Positions 8,353-15,648 of a DNA stretch of 64,000 nucleotides are shown here, piece by piece. Position numbers and translations under genes: made by a program. How positions within the stretch are numbered: position 1 is the stretch's first letter; each line of letters opens with the position of its first letter. The stretch comes from Streptomyces caniscabiei. Its GTDB lineage: Bacteria; Actinomycetota; Actinomycetes; Streptomycetales; Streptomycetaceae. The stretch is from assembly GCF_014930365.1 (NCBI RefSeq), contig NZ_JABXWI010000006.1, positions 186,001 to 250,000 on the forward strand. Reading direction: 5' to 3'. The notes under the pieces are model-generated. The model made no database searches and was not told where the DNA came from. It worked only from the letters and a program-made list of their open reading frames with translations.

Positions 8353-9011
8353 GGGCGGTTCCTCGGGCGGTGCGTCGTTGAGGTGGAAGGTGCAGGCGGC
8401 GGAGTGGTGAGGATCGGCGCCGTCCAGGTGTCGGCTGCGGTGCGCAGCTGTTTCGACGCACGGGCCAGGTGCGTACGGGCACCGACCATGCGGTCCGCGA
8501 GTGCGTCATGCGCGGCGGCGGTCGCCCGGGCCCTAGCGGGGCTCGGCGCCTGGTGGGCGAGGTCGGCCAAGCGGCCGAGGTGGTGGACGGCGGAGCCGAG
8601 CGCCGCGAGCGCAGCTGCGGTGGGTTCGGCGGCGCTGGCGATCGTGAGGGCGGTGCGGCGGCTGATGGTCGTGACCCGGTTCGGGTAGCGGGTGGCGGCC
8701 CGGTGTCGGAAGGCGTGCTCGCCGGCCAGGTAGCCGAGCAGGCGGGCGAGGTGGCGGACCTCGTCGTCGAGGATCTCGCTCAGCCCCGGATCGGGGGGCG
8801 GCGTGAACTGGTCAGGGAGCGGGAGATGGTCGGCGACGGTGTTGAGCCGGTCGGCCACGGAGTGCAGCAGCAATCGCTGGTCGAGGTCGGACAGTGGCAT
8901 CTCCGAGAGGGGGATCGGCCGGGCTACCGCCGGACTGTGGCCGGCGGGTTCGGCGGCGTCGGCGGCAGATCGGGCGTGGTCGTCGGTGGAAAGGTCGGCT
9001 GGGCGGAGCAC
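8343..9011 (-). CDS. Hypothetical helical protein
   Basis: 222 residues from GTG at 9011; ATG codons further in (about residue 38) are alternatives. The protein is mostly helical and Ala/Leu/His-rich, with a disordered Pro/Thr tail. The end overlaps the next gene's start by ten bases. There are no catalytic motifs. It resembles the other helical small proteins of this element in style but no family is named. Confidence 0.6.
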   Translation of the reverse strand: MLRPADLSTDDHARSAADAAEPAGHSPAVARPIPLSEMPLSDLDQRLLLHSVADRLNTVADHLPLPDQFTPPPDPGLSEILDDEVRHLARLLGYLAGEHAFRHRAATRYPNRVTTISRRTALTIASAAEPTAAALAALGSAVHHLGRLADLAHQAPSPARARATAAAHDALADRMVGARTHLARASKQLRTAADTWTAPILTTPPPAPSTSTTHRPRNRPCT

Positions 9012-9046
9012 GGCGTGGTGGCGTGACGGAAGCTGACGCTGATGCC

Positions 9047-9408
9047 CTAACTGGTGAGCAGCCGCACGGCGGTCTGGATGAGCACGGCGCGGTCGCTGGT
9101 GCTGTAGGAGGCGGGCAGGACGAACGCCGACTCGTGCGGGCTGTACTGGAAACGGCAGCCGAACACCATGCGGGCGTCTTCGGGCACCGACCGATACGGT
9201 GCGCCCACGACCCCGTCGGGGTACCAGCTCAGCGTGAGGGTGTGGGCGACCTCCGGTGCGGGCAACCGGTGCAGGGGCTCGGGCTGGGTTCGCTCAACCG
9301 GTGGTTCTTGGGAGGAGGGAAGCCTTCGTGCTTTCGGAACCACTGCCCAGGCAGGTGCTGGGCGAGGGCGGTGGTGAAGGCGGACAGGTCGGTGAGGGAT
9401 GCGGGCAT
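9047..9408 (-). pseudogene. Probable second gene, frameshifted
   Basis: ATG at 9408 stands after CAGGAACCC, a ribosome-binding site of the kind used throughout this element. The frame reads MPASLTDLSAFTTALAQHLP then GQWFRKHEGFPPPKN, and then degenerates to a TGA at 9231-9229. A sensible continuation (PEVAHTLTLSWYPDG to the end at 9047) is found in the frame of the upstream gene. One indel near 9300-9330 would rebuild a protein of about 120 residues with the LPGxW-type N-terminus. It could be a natural mutation or an assembly error. Confidence 0.5.
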
Positions 9409-10294
9409 GGGTTCCTGAGGCGTTGGGCGGCCTGGTGGTAGCGGGCAGGAGCCGCCGGGAGACCGTGTGTGCGGCGCGGACGGCCTCGGAGGGGACCGCG
9501 ATCGCGTGCGGGGCGTTGTCGTCGCCGAAGTAGTCGTGGGTGATGCCGTGCAGGGATAGCGCGCCGACGAGGACCTGCCCGCGGTGCAGCGGGCGGTCGA
9601 TCACGACGAGCTCAAGGCGATCGGGGCGGGTCAGGATCGCGGCGCGGGGAACGCGGAATTGCATCCAGGCGCTGGCCAGAGACGCGTTGTCCCACAGGTC
9701 GTCGAAGAAGTCGAGCTGGCTGTCCGGATCGGCGAAGCCGGTTACGTGGGAAGCCCATTCGCCGGGCAGACGGTGACACAGGCCATGGGCGAGGGACTCC
9801 AGATCGCTGCCAAAGGTGGCGATGCGGACGGCCTCACGCTGGCAACGGCGGTACTCCCGTTGCTGGTTGTCGCGCCACAGTTCTTCGACGCGCTTGCCCG
9901 CAGCGGGAGAACCGGCGTCCGCGAGGATGCGGGGCAGGTGGTATTCCACGCCGATGCCTTGCCGGTCGGCGTCGGCGAGGAACCGCGTGAGGCGGGCCGG
10001 AACGTCGTGGTCGTACCTGTCGTGGATCAGGATGGAGCCGAAGACACCGCGTGGGCGCCAGAAGCCGTGCTCGGCCAGGAGCGTGTGGGCTGCCGGGGGA
10101 GCGTCGGTGCTGGTGACGGCGATGACACCGACCTGTTCGTGATCGCCGAGGCTGATGGGGGGCATGCGCTCGCCTGCAGGCCCGTCGGCGCCGGGCAACG
10201 CGACGCTCGTGCGGGTGGAGTTGGTACCGGACGTTGATGAGAAGGTCAGCTCCTGCGGCCGGTACGGTGTCGGCTGTTCAGCGGGTTCTGGCAC
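9047..10294 (-). CDS. Hypothetical protein, possible fusion through a frameshift
   Basis: The 415-codon frame starts MPEPAEQPTPYRPQELTFSS. Residues 50-290 look like a real mixed alpha/beta protein with RIATFGSDLESLAHGLCHRLPGEW and LHGITHDYFGDDNAPHAIAV. Residues about 295-350 (RPVRLHHRPRPAPAWAV) are out-of-frame-like arginine/proline-rich text. The last about 65 residues (LSWYPDGVVGAPYRSVPEDA) look genuine again. The simplest reading is two neighbouring genes, the second starting at 9408 in another frame and shifted back into this frame by an indel near 9300-9330. The native product probably ended near residue 290-300. Confidence 0.55.
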   Translation of the reverse strand: MPEPAEQPTPYRPQELTFSSTSGTNSTRTSVALPGADGPAGERMPPISLGDHEQVGVIAVTSTDAPPAAHTLLAEHGFWRPRGVFGSILIHDRYDHDVPARLTRFLADADRQGIGVEYHLPRILADAGSPAAGKRVEELWRDNQQREYRRCQREAVRIATFGSDLESLAHGLCHRLPGEWASHVTGFADPDSQLDFFDDLWDNASLASAWMQFRVPRAAILTRPDRLELVVIDRPLHRGQVLVGALSLHGITHDYFGDDNAPHAIAVPSEAVRAAHTVSRRLLPATTRPPNASGTHARIPHRPVRLHHRPRPAPAWAVVPKARRLPSSQEPPVERTQPEPLHRLPAPEVAHTLTLSWYPDGVVGAPYRSVPEDARMVFGCRFQYSPHESAFVLPASYSTSDRAVLIQTAVRLLTS

Positions 10295-11102
10295 GTGGAC
10301 CTCGTGTTGTCGGGAGGGCGGGGGCTGGATCGGTTCTCGCCGTGAGCGGGTGCTTCTTCAACCTCGTGGCAGCCTCGTGATCAGGCATGCTGCGTCGACC
10401 GAGGTCTGCTCGCGCAGGCGGAGCCGATGACGGTGCGCGTGGGGCGGGGAGGGGGTGTGTACCGCCGATGAGGGAGGGGCAGCCATCGAGTTCGTCGAGC
10501 CAGCTCAGGAGCTTGGGCAGGTTCTTGTCGGGCCCGAAAGCGAGGTAGGTGCCGTCGGCGCTGTCGCAGCCGAACCACTCGGCTATCCCCAGCCGGATCC
10601 GGGAGTTGACGCGGCCCATGTGCACGCCTTTGCTGCGGGCCTTCGCCTCGCGGGCGAGCTGTTCCGCTACGGGGCCGAGTTTCCACTCGGTCGATCCGGC
10701 CAGGAACAGGACGTCGAAGTCGTCCCACGGCAGCAGCCCGGGGGCATCGCAGCCGTCCTGGGCCGCGTAGGCCGCGGGCACGCCCAGGTCGCGGATGCGG
10801 GCCAGCCACGGCAGGGACTCGGTGAGGGTGCCGGCGGCGTTGAACGGCTGGTCCGGGGCGAGCGCCCACAGGCAGCGATCAGGCCCGTACCGTTCAACGG
10901 TCCGGTGCAGCCAGGCGAACCACGCCTGGGCCCCGGGCCAGTAGCGGCCACGTCCGTCGCTGCCGAACTTGGAGTTGTCACAGGCATACAGCGCACCCTC
11001 GGGGATCCGGCTGCCTTGCGCGGGGGTGGTCATGCAGCCGATGCGTCCGGCGCTCATCGCAGCCCGTATCTCAGGCCCCGAGGGAGTGCCGAGGTAGCGC
11101 AC
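10278..11102 (-). CDS. Conserved hypothetical protein, phage/plasmid-type family
   Basis: 274 residues from GTG at 11102 (AGGGAG eight bases upstream), giving MRYLGTPSGPEIRAAM; a longer frame to 11201 lacks such a site. Strongly patterned sequence: CMTTPAQGSRIPEGALYACDN, FDVLFLAGSTEWKLGP, SKGVHMGRVNSRIRL, GCDSADGTYLAFGPD. The alternation of short beta strands with helices, the FLAGSTEWK segment and the conserved Asp/Asn-Gly positions suggest an enzyme-like fold of the kind found in actinobacterial phages and plasmids. I cannot name a reaction. It overlaps the next gene by 17 bases. Confidence 0.6.
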   Translation of the reverse strand: MRYLGTPSGPEIRAAMSAGRIGCMTTPAQGSRIPEGALYACDNSKFGSDGRGRYWPGAQAWFAWLHRTVERYGPDRCLWALAPDQPFNAAGTLTESLPWLARIRDLGVPAAYAAQDGCDAPGLLPWDDFDVLFLAGSTEWKLGPVAEQLAREAKARSKGVHMGRVNSRIRLGIAEWFGCDSADGTYLAFGPDKNLPKLLSWLDELDGCPSLIGGTHPLPAPRAPSSAPPARADLGRRSMPDHEAATRLKKHPLTARTDPAPALPTTRGPRARTR

Positions 11103-11274
11103 CGTGTATCTCCCTGGAGGCGACGCCGACCGCCGTCCGGGCCACCTGCCGGCCGGGCGGAAGTCCGCGAAGTGGAGCCTGCGGCTGGTGGACCTCGCCA
11201 TTTCGGGAAGGCGGCACGTTCCTGGTCTTTGAGCCGGGCGAGGGCGCGGTGAGCGTCGGGTGTGCCTGGTTCAC
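11071..11274 (-). CDS. Doubtful small open frame
   Basis: GTG at 11274 overlaps the stop of the upstream gene (GTGA) and opens a 67-codon frame beginning MNQAHPTLTAPSPGSKTRNV. The composition is poor. A different frame of the same DNA reads AHRALARLKDQERAAFPKW, which looks more coding, so a frameshifted small gene may lie here. It overlaps the start of the next gene. Kept because the coupling geometry is that of a real gene. Confidence 0.3.
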   Translation of the reverse strand: MNQAHPTLTAPSPGSKTRNVPPSRNGEVHQPQAPLRGLPPGRQVARTAVGVASREIHGALPRHSLGA

Positions 11275-12188
11275 CGTGTGCGACCGGGCATGGGGGTGGT
11301 CGCCGTCGGTGGCCCCGGGCTCGGGCCCGGCGGGAGACCGGTCCGGGTGGTCCGACGCGCGGGGGCCAGGGCACGCATGCGGTCGACAGCAGTGTGCAGG
11401 TCCTCGCCGAGACTGCGCAGGGTGGCCGCGGCGTCCTGAAGGTCGTAGTGGAGATCGAATCCGTCGTCCTGCTCGAATTCCTTGGCCTTTTCCGCGGCTG
11501 CTTCGAAGAACTCGCCGAGCCGTTCCAGCAGGCCGCTGGTGGGGTCCAGGATCTGGTGCAGCATGGCGGCGGCATCCGTAGGCGACTCGGTTGCGTTGAG
11601 CCGGTCGGTGAGCACGAGGAGCACGTCGCCGTAGACGAAGGTGCGGTCCGCGTTGCCGGAGACGTCCCGGGGTTTGGGGGTGCGGAGCGTCGGCTCAGTC
11701 GCGGACACGGTTGTGCGGGCGGTGGGCGAGGAGGGAGTTGGCAGCAGCCCGAGCTGGTCGAGGCGGTGTTCGATCGCCTCGACCAGGGGCTGGGCGCTGC
11801 CGCCATGCCGGGTTTCGGGCCGGTCAGGTGCACCGGGTTCGTCGGAGGGCACCGAGTCGTAGAGGACCTCGAACAACGAGGGGTCGTCGGGGTGCTCGCG
11901 GGTCGCGATCCAGCCCTCCGGGCTTCCGGGCGGGCGGTCGGAGGGGGGCTCCTGCGGCGGACCGATGATCAGGTAACTGTCGTCGGGGAGCGATACGCGC
12001 ACGATGTAGGCGCTGAGCCCGAAATCGATGTCGCACTCCAGCCCGCGCTCTCGCAGCGGCGTGGTGATGTGCGCGTGGCGGTGCCACAGCTCCTGCCACC
12101 ACGGGGTGTCCACGTTGTGATGGTCGGGAAGCGGTGCGAGCGGAGCCGCGCGGTGGGCGTCTGGAGTGCTCTCCTGGTCAGCGGCCAC
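11271..12188 (-). CDS. Hypothetical protein
   Basis: 305 residues. The GTG start at 12188 follows AGGAGGAACC, a very strong ribosome-binding site, and lies inside the end of the upstream small gene. An acidic N-terminal half (LECDIDFGLSAYIVRVSLPD, YLIIGPPQEP) is followed by a helical C-terminal half with a possible coiled coil (LLERLGEFFEAAAEKAKEFE) at about 215-270. No family recognised. The N-terminal part looks like a small ligand- or protein-binding beta domain. It belongs to the minus-strand operon. Confidence 0.65.
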   Translation of the reverse strand: MAADQESTPDAHRAAPLAPLPDHHNVDTPWWQELWHRHAHITTPLRERGLECDIDFGLSAYIVRVSLPDDSYLIIGPPQEPPSDRPPGSPEGWIATREHPDDPSLFEVLYDSVPSDEPGAPDRPETRHGGSAQPLVEAIEHRLDQLGLLPTPSSPTARTTVSATEPTLRTPKPRDVSGNADRTFVYGDVLLVLTDRLNATESPTDAAAMLHQILDPTSGLLERLGEFFEAAAEKAKEFEQDDGFDLHYDLQDAAATLRSLGEDLHTAVDRMRALAPARRTTRTGLPPGPSPGPPTATTPMPGRTR

Positions 12189-12423
12189 GGTTCCTCCTGG
12201 GGGAGGCCGGCGTGCGGTGGGGCGGAGGTATCTGGCGAGCGGGGTCGGCTTCCGGCTTCGGCACCGGACTGAAATCGAGTTCGTACTCGCCGTAGGCGGT
12301 GATCAGGCCGTGCTCCATCTGGGCTTCGCGTTCGGCGATCTGTGTCATGAGGTCCTCGTGCTCGGCCTGGCACTGCTGGTAGTCGGCCCAGTCGGCGTCG
12401 CTGAAGTGGGCGGGGCGGTTCAG
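12178..12423 (-). CDS. Small acidic protein with CTG start
   Basis: 81 residues: MNRPAHFSDADWADYQQCQA, then TQIAEREAQMEHGL and a Pro/Arg-rich tail. The frame has no ATG, GTG or TTG at its head. CTG at 12423-12421 is four bases after AAGGAGACCT, and the protein looks complete from there. It overlaps the stop of the upstream gene by four bases (CTGA) and the next gene start by eleven bases, so translational coupling is likely. Function unknown. Automated callers that exclude CTG would miss it. Confidence 0.65.
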   Translation of the reverse strand: MNRPAHFSDADWADYQQCQAEHEDLMTQIAEREAQMEHGLITAYGEYELDFSPVPKPEADPARQIPPPHRTPASPRRNRGR

Positions 12424-12791
12424 AGGTCTCCTTGAAGGGGTGGGGTCGGCCCGGGGCAGCGGTGGCGGCCGCCCGGTTCGGGCGGCGGCGCCGGGCTCTG
12501 GCGGTGGGAAGGCGTGAGGAAGAAGCGGTGGAAGTCGAGGTGGTCGGTGAGTTCCTGGACTGCGTCACCGAGCGCCTGCGACGCGCGCCGCAGACAGGCA
12601 CGCGCCGTCGCGTGTTCGACGACCATGCGGTTGTCCCGGACGTAGCTGTCGTTCTCTCCGCGCGGCCGGGGCAGTGAGAGCGCGGTCTGCGCGGTCTCGG
12701 CGAAGTGCGGTACGGCCTGGCTCGACAGGGTGACCCCGAGGGCGACTCCGCACCGTAGCCGACAGGAACTCAGGACCTCACCTAGACTCAT
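12420..12791 (-). CDS. Hypothetical protein
   Basis: 123 residues from ATG at 12791 (GTG at 12794 is equally possible; TGAGGTG upstream). Residues about 15-100 are helical (ARACLRRASQALGDAVQELT), followed by a Pro-rich tail. No family recognised. It is the first gene after the VirB4-like ATPase in the minus-strand train, separated by 66 bases. Confidence 0.6.
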   Translation of the reverse strand: MSLGEVLSSCRLRCGVALGVTLSSQAVPHFAETAQTALSLPRPRGENDSYVRDNRMVVEHATARACLRRASQALGDAVQELTDHLDFHRFFLTPSHRQSPAPPPEPGGRHRCPGPTPPLQGDL

Positions 12792-12856
12792 CACTGCACC
12801 TCACGCAGCCGGAGAGGCAGCAAAGGCGCTTCAGTTTTCGTGAACTCGGCGTTTTT

Positions 12857-14371
12857 TCAGTGCATGCGGGCGTCGGTGTCGAAGAGCGCCAGTTCGTGGG
12901 GGTGCAGGAGGTGCTGCACGATGAAGCTGCGCCCGGCCACTTTCCACAAGCCTCGGCCCCGGTTGAGGTGGGCGATCGCGTCGGTTTCCACCGAGGTCAG
13001 GCCCAGCAGCGCTGCTGCGGCGTGGAGTTGGTCGGTCTCCTGTCGGTAGATGATGCGGGTGGAGCAGTCGGCGAGGAGTCCTTCGGCCAGGGCGCGTCCG
13101 CGGGATCCGGCGTCGCCAGCGGTGAGCAGGTCGGACAGTCGGTGGATCACCATCAGGTTGGCGATGCCCAGGCCGCGGCTCAGCTTCCACTGGGACTGCA
13201 TGCGCTGTAGGAGGCCGGGGTGGCGCATGAGGCGCCATGCTTCGTCGTAGACGATCCAGCGCCGGCCGCCGTTCGGGTCGGACAGCGCGGACTCCATCCA
13301 TGCCGAGGCGCAGGTCATGGCGAGGACGAGGGCAGTGTCGTCGCCGGATCCGCCTAGGCGGGACAGGTCGATGGTCAGCATCGGCGAGCTGGGGTCGAAC
13401 GTGACGGTGCTCGGGGCGTCGAACATGCCGACGAGGTCGCCGTGGACGAGGCGGCGCATGGCGTGGGCCAGGTCGCGGGAGGCGTCGCCGAGGCGGCCGG
13501 ACATGATGCCGCCGGCCGTGTCGAGTTCGGCGGGGTTGTTGAGGGTGGCGGCGATGTCGCCGAGCAGCGGGGTGCGTCCGCTCTCGGCGGCGCGGGTGAC
13601 GACGGCGTCCAGGGCGACGTCGAGGCCGGTGTGCTCCATCGGCAGCAGGTCCCGCCCGAGCACGGTGCGGGCCAGCGAGCCGAGCAGCAGCAGACGGCGC
13701 TTGCGGATCTCACCCGCCCAGTCCGTCTCGGAGACCGACGGTGGTCGCGGCGCCGCGTCCAGGGGATTCAGCTTGCCTGGCAGTCCGGGACCGAGTGCGA
13801 TCGAGGTGCCGCCCAGCGCCTGTGCCACAGGAGTCCATTCACCCTTGGGGTCGCAGGGGACGTAGACCCGGTATCCGAAGGCGATCGATCGCAGTGCGAA
13901 GCTCTTGGCCAACGCGCTCTTGCCCTGCCCGATCACGCCGGCCAACAGCACGTTGGGGTTGGTGAAGCCCTCGACCCTGCCGTACAGCGCGAACGGGTCG
14001 AAGACGAAGGACGCTTCAGCGTGGACGTCGCGGCCGATGTAGATGCCCTCGGCGCCGAGGCCGCCTTCGGCGAGAAATGGATAGGCCCCGCTTGCGGTGG
14101 CGGTGGTCATGCGGTGGGCGGGCAGCTTGAGCTTGTTGTTGCGGGAGGACGCGGGGCCGGGCCGCCCGGCGGGCGGGAAGAGAGGCGGCGGCATCTGCCG
14201 CTCCTCCACGCTGGCGCCGCTGGTATGGGCGGCGGCATTGACGCGGGCTTTCGCGGCGGCCTCGGCGAGCTGCCGTCGGGCGGCCCTGCGGGAGGCGCGG
14301 TCGGTGCCGTGCGGGGTGAACAAGGGAGAGGCCGAGGCGCGACGGGCTCGGCGCGCGGGCCGGTGGCTCAT
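12857..14371 (-). CDS. VirB4-like conjugation ATPase
   Basis: 504 residues from ATG at 14371. Walker A GVIGQGKSAL is at about 145-154, and Walker B is in RRWIVYDEAWRLM. The following QMQSQWKLSRGLGIANLMVI and IHRLSDLL segment and the late STRIIYRQETDQ are typical of VirB4/TraC-class P-loop ATPases that power type IV secretion assembly at the inner membrane. The N-terminal 90 residues are basic and Pro-rich. Neighbours upstream encode the SCO6880-like, TrbL-like, VirB8-like and DUF6112 proteins, which completes an actinobacterial channel module. Confidence 0.85.
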   Translation of the reverse strand: MSHRPARRARRASASPLFTPHGTDRASRRAARRQLAEAAAKARVNAAAHTSGASVEERQMPPPLFPPAGRPGPASSRNNKLKLPAHRMTTATASGAYPFLAEGGLGAEGIYIGRDVHAEASFVFDPFALYGRVEGFTNPNVLLAGVIGQGKSALAKSFALRSIAFGYRVYVPCDPKGEWTPVAQALGGTSIALGPGLPGKLNPLDAAPRPPSVSETDWAGEIRKRRLLLLGSLARTVLGRDLLPMEHTGLDVALDAVVTRAAESGRTPLLGDIAATLNNPAELDTAGGIMSGRLGDASRDLAHAMRRLVHGDLVGMFDAPSTVTFDPSSPMLTIDLSRLGGSGDDTALVLAMTCASAWMESALSDPNGGRRWIVYDEAWRLMRHPGLLQRMQSQWKLSRGLGIANLMVIHRLSDLLTAGDAGSRGRALAEGLLADCSTRIIYRQETDQLHAAAALLGLTSVETDAIAHLNRGRGLWKVAGRSFIVQHLLHPHELALFDTDARMH

Positions 14372-14417
14372 AGCAGGGCGGCTTTCACGTGACGGCGGTC
14401 TGGACGCGGTGCTGGGG

Positions 14418-14957
14418 TCAGACGACCGGTGAGGCAGTGAACAGAACCGGGCTGCGGTAGTCCTTGCCGTCACCGCTCCAGTCCAGCTGGATGTAGCCGT
14501 CGGCGAGGTAACGGCCGGATCCAGCCGGGTACTTGAGGGTTCCGGTCGAGTAGTAGCCGTTGCCGTAGCTGCTGCTGTGTTCGAGCGCGTACTCAAGCCC
14601 GCTGTAGGCGGCGGACTTCACGACCGGGTCCGTACCGCTGACGCTGCGCTTGGTCTGGAGCTGGAACTTGGCCTTGTTGAAGGTGTAGGTGTTGCGGTTC
14701 TTGGCCGTGTACGGGCCGTCCCAGTACACGGTGGCGGTGGTGTAGATGGTGCTGCCGGAGCGCATGGCGCAGAGCGTCACCTCGAAGTCCCAGTTGTCGG
14801 AGTCGGGGCCGGTGTACGACGGGTCGTCGACGGAGTGGCTGCTGGTCTTGCAGTGGTAGCTGGCGGCGGATGCCGGGGTGGCGGTGGCCAGGGTGGCGGT
14901 GCTGGCGAGTGCGGCGAGTATGACGGCAGCGGAGGTGGAGCGCTTCAGGGCGCGCAT
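14418..14957 (-). CDS. Secreted protein of unknown function
   Basis: 179 residues with a clear Sec signal peptide: basic MRALKRST, a hydrophobic core AAVILAALASTATLATA, and an ASA cleavage site near residue 31. The mature part is rich in Ser, Thr, Tyr and Gly with YTTATVYWDGPYTAKNRN, suggesting a beta-sandwich. Two Cys (CKT and LCAM) could form a disulphide. It sits within the channel operon, so it may decorate the cell surface or act in the wall during mating. No family recognised. Confidence 0.7.
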   Translation of the reverse strand: MRALKRSTSAAVILAALASTATLATATPASAASYHCKTSSHSVDDPSYTGPDSDNWDFEVTLCAMRSGSTIYTTATVYWDGPYTAKNRNTYTFNKAKFQLQTKRSVSGTDPVVKSAAYSGLEYALEHSSSYGNGYYSTGTLKYPAGSGRYLADGYIQLDWSGDGKDYRSPVLFTASPVV

Positions 14958-14980
14958 TGAGGGCCTTTCGGTGGTGGGGG

Positions 14981-15454
14981 TTACTGGCTGCAGGTGGTGG
15001 TGTGGCCGTGCAGCGGGGTGTTGAGGTCGCTCGGGGTGGTCTTGCGGCGGACGACGTGGCCTGCGGCCAGGTGTCGCTGGCAGATGGTCAGGACGGGCGG
15101 TCCCTCGGACAGCCGCTCGGGGTGGCAGCCCGTGTTTGTCGGGGTCTCGTCCGCGACGGGCAGGAGATGGAAGGCGTCGTGCACGCCGGCGGCGGCCTGG
15201 AACAGCCGGGTGCGCGCGGTGGCGAGGTGTCGTCCGGCGGCGGGGTGCGGGGGCCGGGCGAGGTCGGCGAGGTGGTCGAGCAGGTGATGCAGCGCGGTCA
15301 GATGGGCGTGCACGACGTCGAGGTGCACGCGATCCACCGGCGCTGGGGAGGGGGGCGCTGACCGGGCCAGGGCCCGGGTGTGATGGCGGACTCCGGTGCT
15401 GGCGGCGCGGAGGTAGGGGTGCGCGTCGAGTTCAGTGGTGCGGGGTTGGGGCAA
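14981..15454 (-). CDS. DUF6238-type protein
   Basis: 157 residues from TTG at 15454 (TAGGACCCCTCA upstream). The sequence is His-rich: DAHPYLRAASTGVRHHT, HAHLTALHHLLDHLADLARP, and the C-terminus PPVLTICQRHLAAGHVVRRK then TTPSDLNTPLHGH. This matches my memory of the Streptomyces DUF6238 family; not searched. The regularly spaced His residues suggest metal binding or a helical bundle. Function unknown. Confidence 0.65.
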   Translation of the reverse strand: MPQPRTTELDAHPYLRAASTGVRHHTRALARSAPPSPAPVDRVHLDVVHAHLTALHHLLDHLADLARPPHPAAGRHLATARTRLFQAAAGVHDAFHLLPVADETPTNTGCHPERLSEGPPVLTICQRHLAAGHVVRRKTTPSDLNTPLHGHTTTCSQ

Positions 15455-15621
15455 TGAGGGGTCCTAGCCGCCGGGGAGGCGGGGTCAGCGGCCGGTCGTG
15501 GACCGGTAGCAGCGGGGCGGGACGGGCGGCGGACGGCGCTGTGGCGGGCGGCCAGTTCCTGGCAGGAGGTGAGCAGGGCGCGCAGTTCGCGTCTCAGCTC
15601 GTCGTCGTTGAGGGATGTCAG
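15432..15621 (-). pseudogene. Small frameshifted gene
   Basis: From CTG at 15621 the frame reads MTSLNDDELRRELRALLTSC then QELAARHSAVRR. It then switches to low-complexity text, while another frame continues sensibly as RPAPLLPVHDRPLTPPP and ends PLIAPTPHH at TGA 15434. One indel in the GC-rich stretch near 15520-15530 would restore a protein of about 62 residues. It overlaps the start of the downstream gene. Function unknown. Confidence 0.45.
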
Positions 15622-15648
15622 CGCATGTCCCGGAGTCTGGAAAGGGCG

